NCBI GenBank assembly: GCA_963663735.2
Contig: CAXXHN010000001.1
Coordinates: 1,240,001 to 1,304,000 of the forward strand
Direction of reading: 5' to 3'
Source: G963663735 sp963663735
GTDB taxonomy: Bacteria; Acidobacteriota; UBA6911; RPQK01; JAPXNP01
DNA length: 64,000 nt
In this document: piece by piece, positions 25,786 to 34,220 of the stretch
Layout: each line of letters opens with the position of its first letter
Numbering within the stretch: the stretch's first letter is position 1
The notes under the pieces: model-generated
What the model was told of the DNA's origin: nothing
Databases searched by the model: none
Seen by the model: the letters and a program-made list of their open reading frames with translations, nothing else
Made by a program: the position numbers and the translations under genes

Positions 25786-27201
25786 TTACTTGCCCTCCGG
25801 TGCCCTTATATTCCATTGCTTCATCCTGCGCCATACTGTAGTCCGGTCGATTCCCAGGCGGCGGGCTGCTTCGGTGCGGTTCCACCCGCATTCGCTCAGG
25901 GTGGAAAGCATTTTTTCCCGGTTCAGCGGACCCACGGGCAGCGGTACTGTTTTTCCGGAGCCAAACCGTTCCCCGCATTCCATATCCCTCTGGAGGGCAG
26001 TCCTTATTTCATAAGGTAAATCCTCCAGCCTAATGCAGCTATCGGGGCAGGTCACAAAGGCATGTTCAATCGCATTCTCAAGTTCTCTGACATTTCCGGG
26101 CCAGCAGTATTCCATAATGGCCTTCCTGGCCTCAGGCAACAGACAGTTTATGCGCTTTCCTGTCTTATGGTTCATACGGTCAATGAAAGCTTCAAGCAAA
26201 ATTGGAATGTCTTCCCTGCGGCTCCGTAACGGAGGAACAGCAATGGAGAAAACGTGTATGCGGTAATAAAAATCTTCCCTGAACCTGCCCTCAGCCACCC
26301 TCTGTCTCAGATTGCGATGGGTAGCTGCAATGATCCGTATGGAAGCCCTGCGGGTTACCGATTCTCCCACCCGTTCGTATTCATGCTCCTGCAGGACCCT
26401 CAGCAGTTTCAACTGGATAATGGGGCTTATGTCACCGATTTCATCCAGAAATAACGTTCCCTTTTCAGCTGCTTCAATCCTGCCGATTTTATCATTTACG
26501 GCGCCGGTAAAAGCACCACGCACATGGCCGAACAATTCACTCTCGAGCAGATTTTCTGACAGGGCTGAACAGTTGATCCGCACCAGGGGCTTTTCCCGGC
26601 GATGACTGGCTTCATGAATCGCTTCGGCAATCAGTTCCTTGCCGGTTCCGGTCTCCCCTTCAATTAAAATATTAACGTCGGAATCACCGGCTAACCTGAT
26701 TCTTTCGTACACCTCATTCATAAGGGTACTTGTACCGATCAGGCGACTAGGTGCGGGCTTCTGAGCCGGGTTTTTCAGTTTTGTTATTTCCAGTTCGAGC
26801 CTGCGGAGGGGGCGCAAGTCGGTTAGGATATCCAGCAATCCTACAGCCCGTCCCCGGGGATCCCTGATAATCCTGGTAACCTTTCTTATCGGGATGGCTT
26901 CTCCGACTCGGTTCACCAGGGTACATTCCAGTTCACGGGAGCCCGGGTCGTTGTCCATTCCGGAAAGGAGGCACTGCCTCTCAACATTCAGCCTCTTCCC
27001 ATTTTCAGAGTTACGAAAATCCAGCACTGTACAGGGCTGCCCCAGGATTTCTTCTTCATCGTACCCGGCCAGAATTTCCATGGCCCTGTTCCAGCGCCGT
27101 ATCCGGCACTCCTGATCCAGCACCATCAGTCCGTCTGGCACCGTATCGATAATCAGGTCAGCATCCACCTTTAAATCTGGAACTTCTTTCAGGTTTTTCA
27201 T
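25786..27201 (-). CDS. Sigma-54-dependent activator with PAS sensor
   Basis: A 471-residue NtrC-type enhancer-binding protein. It has an N-terminal PAS domain (about 15-130) with four Cys (32, 57, 77, 93), then an AAA+ domain (about 150-385) with Walker A GETGTGKE at 182-189, the sigma-54-contacting GAFTGA at 229-234 and Walker B LFLDEIGD. A Fis-type helix-turn-helix (RTEAARRLGIDRTTVWRRMKQW) is at the C-terminus. There is no receiver domain, so it senses its signal directly, probably redox or a small ligand through PAS. Convergent to the redox operon, it is the likely regulator of the promoter at 22.6 kb. Confidence 0.93.
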   Translation of the reverse strand: MKNLKEVPDLKVDADLIIDTVPDGLMVLDQECRIRRWNRAMEILAGYDEEEILGQPCTVLDFRNSENGKRLNVERQCLLSGMDNDPGSRELECTLVNRVGEAIPIRKVTRIIRDPRGRAVGLLDILTDLRPLRRLELEITKLKNPAQKPAPSRLIGTSTLMNEVYERIRLAGDSDVNILIEGETGTGKELIAEAIHEASHRREKPLVRINCSALSENLLESELFGHVRGAFTGAVNDKIGRIEAAEKGTLFLDEIGDISPIIQLKLLRVLQEHEYERVGESVTRRASIRIIAATHRNLRQRVAEGRFREDFYYRIHVFSIAVPPLRSRREDIPILLEAFIDRMNHKTGKRINCLLPEARKAIMEYCWPGNVRELENAIEHAFVTCPDSCIRLEDLPYEIRTALQRDMECGERFGSGKTVPLPVGPLNREKMLSTLSECGWNRTEAARRLGIDRTTVWRRMKQWNIRAPEGK

Positions 27202-27239
27202 TTCAGTTAAATAAAACAGTCTTTTTTTACGGCGGCAGG

Positions 27240-27962
27240 TTAATACTTTATCCCGTCTCTATTTATCATCGGCACAAACCGAACCGGCAGGACCTCTTTC
27301 CGGATCAGTTCACCTTTAACTTTTCTTAAATGAACCAGTTCCTGGCCAAACCCGGCATCCACGGGAATGATCATCCTTCCACCTTCCGCCAGTTGGTCCT
27401 GCAGTGGTTCAGGAACATCTGACGGTGCGCAGGTAACAATGATGGCATCAAAAGGGGCGTGTTCCCTCCAGCCCTGGTATCCGTCACCATTTCGGACGTT
27501 TACTCTGGAGTATCCAGCCTGTTCGAGAACCTTTCCCGCCCTGTCAGCCAGAATTCGGTTTAATTCTATCGTCCAGACATTATCACAGATTTCCGCCAGC
27601 ACCGCGGCCTGGTAACCGGATCCTGTCCCAATCTCCAGGACCTTTTCGTCCTGCCGGAGCGCCAGGATCTCGGTCATAAAGGCTACAACGAAGGGCTGTG
27701 ATATGGTCTGTCCTTCTCCAATAGGAAGCGGCCGGTCGGAATAGGCAAAATCCCGGTACTGTTCAGGTACAAACAGATGACGCTCGACCTTGCGCATGGC
27801 TTGCAGGACTCTTTCGTCAGCAACCCCCCTGGCAGCAATCTGCTGCTCGACCATTTTCATCCTTTCCTCCCTGGAATCAACAGGTCTCTCCACATCGGCC
27901 AGGCAAAAGACCAAGCCTAGCAAGACCTGACATAAAACAAAAAACCACTGAACCATAACCAT
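27240..27962 (-). CDS. pcm: Protein-L-isoaspartate O-methyltransferase, possibly exported
   Basis: A SAM-dependent repair enzyme that methylates isoaspartyl residues of damaged proteins. The conserved GQTISQPFVVAFMTE and the SAM motif VLEIGTGSGYQAAVLAE are present, with the later APFDAIIVTCAP. From the ATG at 27962 it has 240 residues, about 25 more than E. coli Pcm. The extra N-terminal stretch MVMVQWFFVLCQVLLGLVFCLADVERP looks like a signal peptide or membrane anchor, which would place the enzyme in the envelope. A later start at the MKMVEQQI Met would give an ordinary cytosolic protein. It lies between the histidine kinase and the sigma-54 activator, same strand. Confidence 0.9.
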   Translation of the reverse strand: MVMVQWFFVLCQVLLGLVFCLADVERPVDSREERMKMVEQQIAARGVADERVLQAMRKVERHLFVPEQYRDFAYSDRPLPIGEGQTISQPFVVAFMTEILALRQDEKVLEIGTGSGYQAAVLAEICDNVWTIELNRILADRAGKVLEQAGYSRVNVRNGDGYQGWREHAPFDAIIVTCAPSDVPEPLQDQLAEGGRMIIPVDAGFGQELVHLRKVKGELIRKEVLPVRFVPMINRDGIKY

Positions 27963-28038
27963 CCTATACACCGGGATGCCAGGAATAGAAGCTGAAGTGG
28001 CCGTTCCTGGAATGATTGGTCGAATCCGCCTTCGTCTA

Positions 28039-31000
28039 TTACTGATCCAGTACTGTCCTGACTTTGCAGGCCAGATCATTCCGGGAAAACGGTTTCTGCA
28101 AGAAATTCACACCGTCATCGAGAACACCTCGATGGGCAATCACATTAGCCGTATAACCGGAGACGAAAAGTATTCTGATGTCCGGGTAAAGATCCAGTAT
28201 TTCATTCGCAAGATCCCGGCCATTCATTCCGGGCAACACCACATCGGTAATAAGCATATCAATTCCGCCAGGATAATCGGCAGCCAGGGCCAGGGCTTTC
28301 TCAGGCGAGTCTGCTGACAGAACCTGGTATTCAAGCTTTTCAAGCAACCTTGCTGTCATCTTCATTATGGAAACTTCATCCTCCACCAGCAGTATAGTCT
28401 CGCCGCGTCCTCCGGGGATTCTCTCATCGCCCCTAACCTCATTCCTGCCGGGATCACTTATGTGACGGGGAAAGTAGAGTCTAAAAGTGGATCCCGTTCC
28501 GGGTTCACTGCTGACGCTTATCTGTCCGTTGTTTTGTTTGACAATACCGTAGATCGTCGCCAGCCCTAATCCGGTACTAACAGCCATATTCTTGGTGGTA
28601 AAAAATGGTTCAAAGATATTTTCCAGGATTTCTTTGTCCATGCCGCAGCCATCATCGCTGACCGCAATCAATACAAACTCACCTGGAACAAAATCGGGGT
28701 GACTGGAGGAATAGGTTTCGCCCAGGAGCACATTGCCGGTCCTGATAATAATTTTGCCCACTCCCCCGATGGCATCCCTGGCGTTAGCGCAGAGATTGAT
28801 CATGATCTGGTTGATCTGGGAAGGATCCATCATAACCAGCCAGAGATTCTCCATTAATTGCAGGTCCAATTTTATATCCTCTCCGATCAACCTGTCCAAT
28901 AAATTGATCATCCCTGAAATAGTGCCGTTGATGTCCAGCACCATTGGTGAGATTGGCTGTCTGCGGGCAAAAGCAAGAAGCTGCCTGGTTATGTCCCGCG
29001 AATGGTTGGCAGCTTTTAAAATTTCCTCGAGATATTCATACACCGGCTCATCCGGCGAAACCTGCTCCCTGGCCATATCGCTGTAGCCAAGGATCACGCT
29101 CAGCATATTGTTAAAGTCATGGGCGACTCCTCCAGCCAACCGACCCACAGATTCCACCCTCTGGGCTTGTTTCAACTGGGACTGAAGCTGTTCTCTTTCC
29201 TGCTCGGCCCACTTGCGTTCGGTAATATCCTGCAGGAATCCAACAAGCCGGCAAACCTGCCCATCCGGTCCGGACTCAGCCCGTCCGCTGGCCAGGCAAT
29301 AGCGCATCTCCCCATTTGCCCTGATGGCACGAAGTTCACTCTCGTATGGTGTTTTGTCTGTCCGGCAAGCCGCAACCACTTCCCTCAGGCGTTGCATATC
29401 CTCAGGCAAATAAATCCTGGAATGTTCAGCAAAGGAAGGCGCCCCTTCGGCCGGATCAAGCCCCACAATGTTGAACATCTCCTCTGACCAGGTTACCTTG
29501 TCGCGGCTGATATCCCACTCCCAGCTGCCGACATGGGTGATACTCTCGGTGCGCGCCAGCATTGCCCGCTGCTGTAACAACACTTTCTCGGCCTCCCTGC
29601 GTTCAGTGATATTGCGGGCCAGACCCATGATATGTTCACCTTCAGCCAGCGTGACTTTAGAAATGGTAACCTCCGCGGGATAGATGGACCCGTCTTTTCG
29701 CTTATGCCGGACTTCTGTTGTCACTGGGGGACCTTGGGGATGGAGTTTCTTCCAGAACCGTTCCATATCATTTCGCTCCTTCGCGTCTGGATCCAGCTCA
29801 AAGACCGTCATGCTGAGCAATTCATCCCGGGTATAACCGGTCATGTCCTCCGCCTGTTTATTAATATCTAGAAGATTCCCCTTGATATCATGCAGAAAAA
29901 GCATCTCTGCGGCTTGTTCAACCAGGGCGCGAAACTTCTGCTCACTCTCCCGCAGAGACTTTTCCGCCTGCCTGCGTTCAGTTACATCCTGCAGGAATCC
30001 TACGAGGCGATTTATCTGCCCGTCTTGACTGATCTCAGCCTTCCCGCTGTCAATACAGTACCTTATCTCGCCGTCCGCCCTGACCACCTCAAGTTCAAGT
30101 TCATAAGGTGTTGCATCAGCCCGGCACAACTCAACCGCCTCTTTTAACCTTTGCATATCTTCAGGTCGATATAACTTCGACTGTTCGGAAAAGGAAGGCG
30201 CCTCTTCGGCCGGATCAAGACCGAAAATTCTGAATAATTCTTCTGACCAGGTCACCTGGTCCCGGCTGATATCCCATTCCCAACTGCCGACGTGGGCAAT
30301 GCTCTCGGTACGAGCCATCATTGCCTTCTGCTGTGATAACTCTTCCTCGGCCTGTATGCGGTCAGTGATGTCTACCCATTGACACACGATGTGGCTCATC
30401 TCACCCCTGGAACTCAGTATTGGGAACAGCGCCGCATCAATATACAAATCACGACCACCGGAAAAATCTTCTGCCCCCGCATCATTTACCTTCCAAGGGA
30501 TTGAGAAACGACTGGTCTTGCCATTTGTTAAGTCGGTCCTTATCGAGGGCATGAGCCCCTGTATATCAAGGTTGGTATCTCTGAATACATTGTATTTCCC
30601 GACAACCTGCTCACTTGTCAGGTTCAAGGCTTCACAAAGAGCCCGGTTTGTTCTGACTACAGTTCCTCCAGAATCGGCTACCCACATGGGATACGGACTG
30701 TGTTCAATAATTGAATCGGAAAACCTCTTCTCAGCCCGGAATTCCTCCTCGGTCTGTTTGCGGGCGGTTATGTTGATGGCTACTTCAATGGCCCCGATGA
30801 TATTCTCATCGCTATCTCTAAGAGGCTGAGCCTTTGAGAGCCAGGATCCCTGTGATTCATCCCAGTGGTCCTGGTTTCCCGGGGTTAACTCCGCTTCAGA
30901 TACTTCGCCCGTCTCCAGGGCTGTGAGGACCGGACAATTATGGCAGGGCTTCTCCAATCCCCATACGGAATAACATTTTTTCCCTTCGATCTCAGACAGG

Positions 31001-31134
31001 GATCGTCCGGCTGCTTCCCGGTAAAGCCTGTTTGCCCAGACTATATTGTTCTGCGTGTCATGAAGGGCTATGATCACTGGAATGGATTCAAGTGAATCTC
31101 GGTCCACCAACTCGAACAAGTCTCTTTTGGTCAT
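28039..31134 (-). CDS. Hybrid sensor histidine kinase with five PAS domains
   Basis: A 1031-residue soluble signalling protein with five PAS domains (roughly residues 8-125, 135-262, 272-390, 396-512 and 523-640). A HisKA-type dimerisation helix follows with phosphoacceptor His672 in AHDFNNMLSVILG, then a HATPase with DDGCGMD and GLGLATIYG, and a C-terminal receiver domain with Asp964 in ITDVVLPGMNG. No transmembrane segment is seen. PAS1 has a Cys cluster (54, 64, 67). PAS3 and PAS5 are near-identical copies. The HK could phosphorylate its own receiver; the partner of the relay is unknown. It is followed by pcm and the activator on the same strand. Confidence 0.9.
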   Translation of the reverse strand: MTKRDLFELVDRDSLESIPVIIALHDTQNNIVWANRLYREAAGRSLSEIEGKKCYSVWGLEKPCHNCPVLTALETGEVSEAELTPGNQDHWDESQGSWLSKAQPLRDSDENIIGAIEVAINITARKQTEEEFRAEKRFSDSIIEHSPYPMWVADSGGTVVRTNRALCEALNLTSEQVVGKYNVFRDTNLDIQGLMPSIRTDLTNGKTSRFSIPWKVNDAGAEDFSGGRDLYIDAALFPILSSRGEMSHIVCQWVDITDRIQAEEELSQQKAMMARTESIAHVGSWEWDISRDQVTWSEELFRIFGLDPAEEAPSFSEQSKLYRPEDMQRLKEAVELCRADATPYELELEVVRADGEIRYCIDSGKAEISQDGQINRLVGFLQDVTERRQAEKSLRESEQKFRALVEQAAEMLFLHDIKGNLLDINKQAEDMTGYTRDELLSMTVFELDPDAKERNDMERFWKKLHPQGPPVTTEVRHKRKDGSIYPAEVTISKVTLAEGEHIMGLARNITERREAEKVLLQQRAMLARTESITHVGSWEWDISRDKVTWSEEMFNIVGLDPAEGAPSFAEHSRIYLPEDMQRLREVVAACRTDKTPYESELRAIRANGEMRYCLASGRAESGPDGQVCRLVGFLQDITERKWAEQEREQLQSQLKQAQRVESVGRLAGGVAHDFNNMLSVILGYSDMAREQVSPDEPVYEYLEEILKAANHSRDITRQLLAFARRQPISPMVLDINGTISGMINLLDRLIGEDIKLDLQLMENLWLVMMDPSQINQIMINLCANARDAIGGVGKIIIRTGNVLLGETYSSSHPDFVPGEFVLIAVSDDGCGMDKEILENIFEPFFTTKNMAVSTGLGLATIYGIVKQNNGQISVSSEPGTGSTFRLYFPRHISDPGRNEVRGDERIPGGRGETILLVEDEVSIMKMTARLLEKLEYQVLSADSPEKALALAADYPGGIDMLITDVVLPGMNGRDLANEILDLYPDIRILFVSGYTANVIAHRGVLDDGVNFLQKPFSRNDLACKVRTVLDQ

Positions 31135-31578
31135 CGCCTCTCCCCGGTCAACCTTTTCAATGAGTCATGTTAAAGACTTTTCCATACCGATTTATCACAT
31201 CTATATATTCTGCCTGGATCCCATCCTCTGTTCTTCTGTAGTCAATTTCCCGATTCCACTGGTTTCAGTATCAAAAAGTGACGCCTTTTGCTTGAAGTCA
31301 CTCACTCCTTTCTGCTTGAACTGGAAATACTTACAGTTTAGTTTACTCCTGGTTTTCCCGTGCCTCAAGCCCGGATATCACATGAACTAGATAACCCTTT
31401 CCTTATCTCTTCTGGAAATCCTCCTCCCGGCACCATATACTTCTCTAAAAATCTCCTGAGGACAATTACTTGAAATCTATCAATTATCATATTCATTTTT
31501 ATTTTCACTTTGTAAAATAAATCCTTGAATCTGCTATAGTCAGCATAAACTGTCGTCTCTACAGGAAGGAATCTGAAG
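31135..31578. other. Divergent intergenic region, no gene seen
   Basis: AT-rich spacer between the histidine kinase (minus) and the Tat-exported amidohydrolase (plus); it must contain both promoters. A weak plus-strand candidate is TTGTAA and TATAGT 19 bp apart around 31511-31541. No RNA gene or strong repeat is visible. Confidence 0.4.
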
Positions 31579-32568
31579 ATGAAAAAATTCACAAATCACG
31601 ACGAAAAGGGATCTTCCGCTGATAAAAATATAAGCTGTAACATCATCCACCGACGCAGTTTCTGCCGGGGAATGGCAGCAGCCTCAGCCGGGGTTCTGGC
31701 ATCGCAGTCCGCCTTCGGTGACAGTCGAAATATATCCAGAATTGATATTCATACCCACATCGGGCTGCCTGCATTGAGGGAAAAGTCCCTTGATACTAAA
31801 AGGCTCCTGGACTGGATGGATGAAAACAATATCGAAAAGGCCGTGGTTCTGGCCCTGGTTTCACCGGAAGGTTTTTATTACCAGGTGAGTAACGAGCATG
31901 TACTGGAGTCCACTCGTAACCATCGGGATCGCCTGCTCCCCTTTGTAGATATTGATCCCCGGCAAAGTTATGTAGATACCAGAGAAACCATTACCGCAAG
32001 GTTGAAACAATACCTCGACCAAGGCGCCGTAGGACTGGGGGAACACAAGTGCGGAGTCCAGATTGATGATCCCCGCAACCTGGAGGTATTTGCAGCGGCC
32101 AGCGACCTGGAACTGCCGGTTCTGTTCCACATAGATTCTGAAAGGAACACTGATAAGCCCGGGCTGCCCGGGCTGGAGAAAGCCCTGCAAGCCGCACCGA
32201 AAGCTGTTTTCATCGGCCACGCCCAGGGCTGGTGGGCTTCGGTTTCAGGCAACACCCGACAGGAGGACCTGGGTATCTATCCTAAAGGTCCGGTCACTCC
32301 AGGTGGAGCCGTGGACCGGCTGTTTGACACCTATCCCAACCTCTACGGAGACCTTTCAGCCGGCAGCGGGAACAATGCCCTAACCCGGGACATGCAGTGG
32401 GGCAGGGAATTCCTGATCCGCCGGGCTGACCGTCTGCTCTTCGGCACCGACTACCTGGGAGTGGGCCAGAATGTTCCTCAGCTAGATTCCCTGGAAAAAT
32501 TTGACCTGCCCGCAGATGTTCTGAAAAAAATCTGTCGGACCAATGCTGAAAAAATCCTGAAGCTGTGA
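31579..32568 (+). CDS. Tat-exported amidohydrolase family 2 protein
   Basis: A 329-residue metal-dependent hydrolase of the amidohydrolase-2 type (TIM barrel). It begins with a twin-arginine signal, HRRSFCRGMAAASAGVLASQSAFG (about residues 25-48), so it is folded in the cytosol and moved to the periplasm. Metal-binding motifs are IDIHTHIG, then VLFHID and FIGHAQGWW, and a final LLFGTDYLG supplying the conserved Asp. The substrate is unknown; relatives hydrolyse or decarboxylate diverse compounds. It stands alone on plus, followed by a GC-rich hairpin at 32597-32621 and the tRNA-Ser gene on the other strand. Confidence 0.85.
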   Translation: MKKFTNHDEKGSSADKNISCNIIHRRSFCRGMAAASAGVLASQSAFGDSRNISRIDIHTHIGLPALREKSLDTKRLLDWMDENNIEKAVVLALVSPEGFYYQVSNEHVLESTRNHRDRLLPFVDIDPRQSYVDTRETITARLKQYLDQGAVGLGEHKCGVQIDDPRNLEVFAAASDLELPVLFHIDSERNTDKPGLPGLEKALQAAPKAVFIGHAQGWWASVSGNTRQEDLGIYPKGPVTPGGAVDRLFDTYPNLYGDLSAGSGNNALTRDMQWGREFLIRRADRLLFGTDYLGVGQNVPQLDSLEKFDLPADVLKKICRTNAEKILKL

Positions 32569-32596
32569 TCAGCGGCTGGCCCCTGTATTTGGTAAG

Positions 32597-32621
32597 GAGC
32601 TGGGCCTGAAGAGCCCAGTTC
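32597..32621 (+). terminator. Weak terminator-like hairpin after the amidohydrolase
   Basis: A 9-bp stem (32597-32605 with 32613-32621, one G-T wobble) with a 7-nt loop lies 28 bp after the stop. There is no T-run, so its terminator role is uncertain. Confidence 0.4.
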
Positions 32622-32653
32622 GAACTTCACAAATCTCAGTTCTCACTTTAGAA

Positions 32654-32746
32654 TGGCGGAGAGAGAGGGATTCGAACCCTCGGTACCGGGATAACCGGTA
32701 CAACTGCTTAGCAGGCAGCCCTGTTCAACCACTCCAGCATCTCTCC
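32654..32746 (-). tRNA. tRNA-Ser (anticodon GCT)
   Basis: A 93-nt class II tRNA with a long variable arm. On the minus strand it starts GGAGAGATGCTGGAG, has the anticodon GCT in CCTGCTAAGCAG, a variable-arm stem (TACCGG...CCGGTA), the T-loop GGTTCGAATCC, and ends with the acceptor strand TCTCTCC, discriminator G and an encoded CCA. It reads AGC and AGU serine codons. Confidence 0.95.
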
Positions 32747-33092
32747 TCGCAAGCAGGGTTTACACAATACATAAAAACCTGTCATTTTTCAAGTTCTCTG
32801 CAATTATACCAAAGGTGTGAATTACCGGTATCTTTGACTGGGAATTTTCCACACCAGGCTCCATGGTCACTGGAGCACCTGCTCGTTTGGAATGTTAATT
32901 CCAGAATTTGCCTACCTGCCATAAGACCGCCCTGATCAGATAATTCAGCCATATTCTCCAGTTTCCATTTAAGTCTTTGATTCAACTGTATTTAGTGGCG
33001 GGACATACTCCGGGTCGACAATCGGTATGAGCCACCTGCTGAAAAACATCCACCGCCTGGAATGTTTACCGTAGCCTCATTTTAGTGTAAAA
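32747..33092. other. Spacer between tRNA-Ser and the dehydratase gene
   Basis: About 345 bp with no convincing gene. It must contain the tRNA-Ser promoter on minus and the dehydratase promoter on plus. I see no repeat or structured RNA. Confidence 0.4.
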
Positions 33093-34076
33093 ATGGACCT
33101 ATCTATGAAATTCGACTTACAGATGCTGAGGGAGGCCCGCGAATTACTGTCGCAATACATAAAACAGACTCCGATTCTGCCTTCACACTCTGTTCCAGGC
33201 TTGTGGCTGAAAGCCGAAAACCTGCAGATAACCGGCTCCTTCAAAATAAGGACTGCCCTGAACCAGCTTCTGAGACTAACCAGGGAGCAGCGGGAAAAAG
33301 GAATTGTTACTTCAAGCTCGGGAAATTTCGCTGGAGGTGTTTCCTATGCCTCTTCAATTCTTGGAATATCGGCAAAGATCGTAATGATGGAATCCTCCAA
33401 TCCAGCCAAGGTTGAAAAAGTCCTGAGATACGGAGCAGAAATCAGCTTCTGCGGAAATTCTTTCAGAGAGAGGCAGGACCGGGTCAAAGAGATTGAGGAA
33501 TCTGAGAAAAGGACGGTAATCTATCCTTTTGACCATACTGACGCAATAATGGGCGGCGCGACGGTAGGCCTGGAGATCATTGAACAGTGCCGACAGGTAA
33601 AACAGGTAATTGTTCCGGTAAGCGGGGGAGGCCTGATTTCCGGCATTGCCTTAAGCTTCAAGCTTCTCGACCCCAGGATATCCGTCATCGGTGTCCAGCC
33701 TGAGGGGTCCAATGCCACCGCCCTATCCTACCAGCAGAAAAAAAGAATTACCCTGGAGCAAAGCAATACCATTGCTGACGGACTGACGGTAACAGAACCG
33801 GGGAAGGTGACACTTCCCCTGATCCGGGAACTGGTAGATGAGATGGTGACTGTGTCGGAAGAGTCGATCAGACAGGCCACCAGCCAGCTTATTTTCCAGG
33901 AAAAACTCCTGGCAGAACCTGCCGGAGCCGTACCACTGGCCGCGGTACTGGAAGCGAAGGTCCCGCTTCAGAACTCAGTGGCTGTAATCAGCGGAGGCAA
34001 TATCAGCCCCGAATTCCTGGCTTACCTGGCAGAGGCTTACCGAAAAAAAACCAATCTTAAAACATCCGGTGGCTAA
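33093..34076 (+). CDS. PLP-dependent serine/threonine dehydratase family protein
   Basis: A 327-residue fold-type II PLP enzyme. The Schiff-base Lys lies in ENLQITGSFKIRTA, the cofactor-phosphate and substrate loops are SSSGNFAGGVSYAS and VPVSGGGLISG, and AVISGGN ends the active-site set. There is no C-terminal regulatory ACT domain, so it resembles catabolic threonine dehydratase, serine racemase or hydroxyaspartate dehydratase rather than biosynthetic IlvA. Serine or threonine deamination to an oxo acid and ammonia is the likely reaction. An in-frame Met four residues in is an alternative start. Confidence 0.85.
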   Translation: MDLSMKFDLQMLREARELLSQYIKQTPILPSHSVPGLWLKAENLQITGSFKIRTALNQLLRLTREQREKGIVTSSSGNFAGGVSYASSILGISAKIVMMESSNPAKVEKVLRYGAEISFCGNSFRERQDRVKEIEESEKRTVIYPFDHTDAIMGGATVGLEIIEQCRQVKQVIVPVSGGGLISGIALSFKLLDPRISVIGVQPEGSNATALSYQQKKRITLEQSNTIADGLTVTEPGKVTLPLIRELVDEMVTVSEESIRQATSQLIFQEKLLAEPAGAVPLAAVLEAKVPLQNSVAVISGGNISPEFLAYLAEAYRKKTNLKTSGG

Positions 34077-34220
34077 ACGTTGTCTTTAATACTTATACTG
34101 CCACTGCCCTTTCAACTCTGTTTTATTATTTATCCCCGATTTGCAATAATAGACTCAGTCTGTAATTTGGCTAACCCTCTATATAAAAAAACGTCGTCAT
34201 AGCGATTTGGAGATTTAAAC

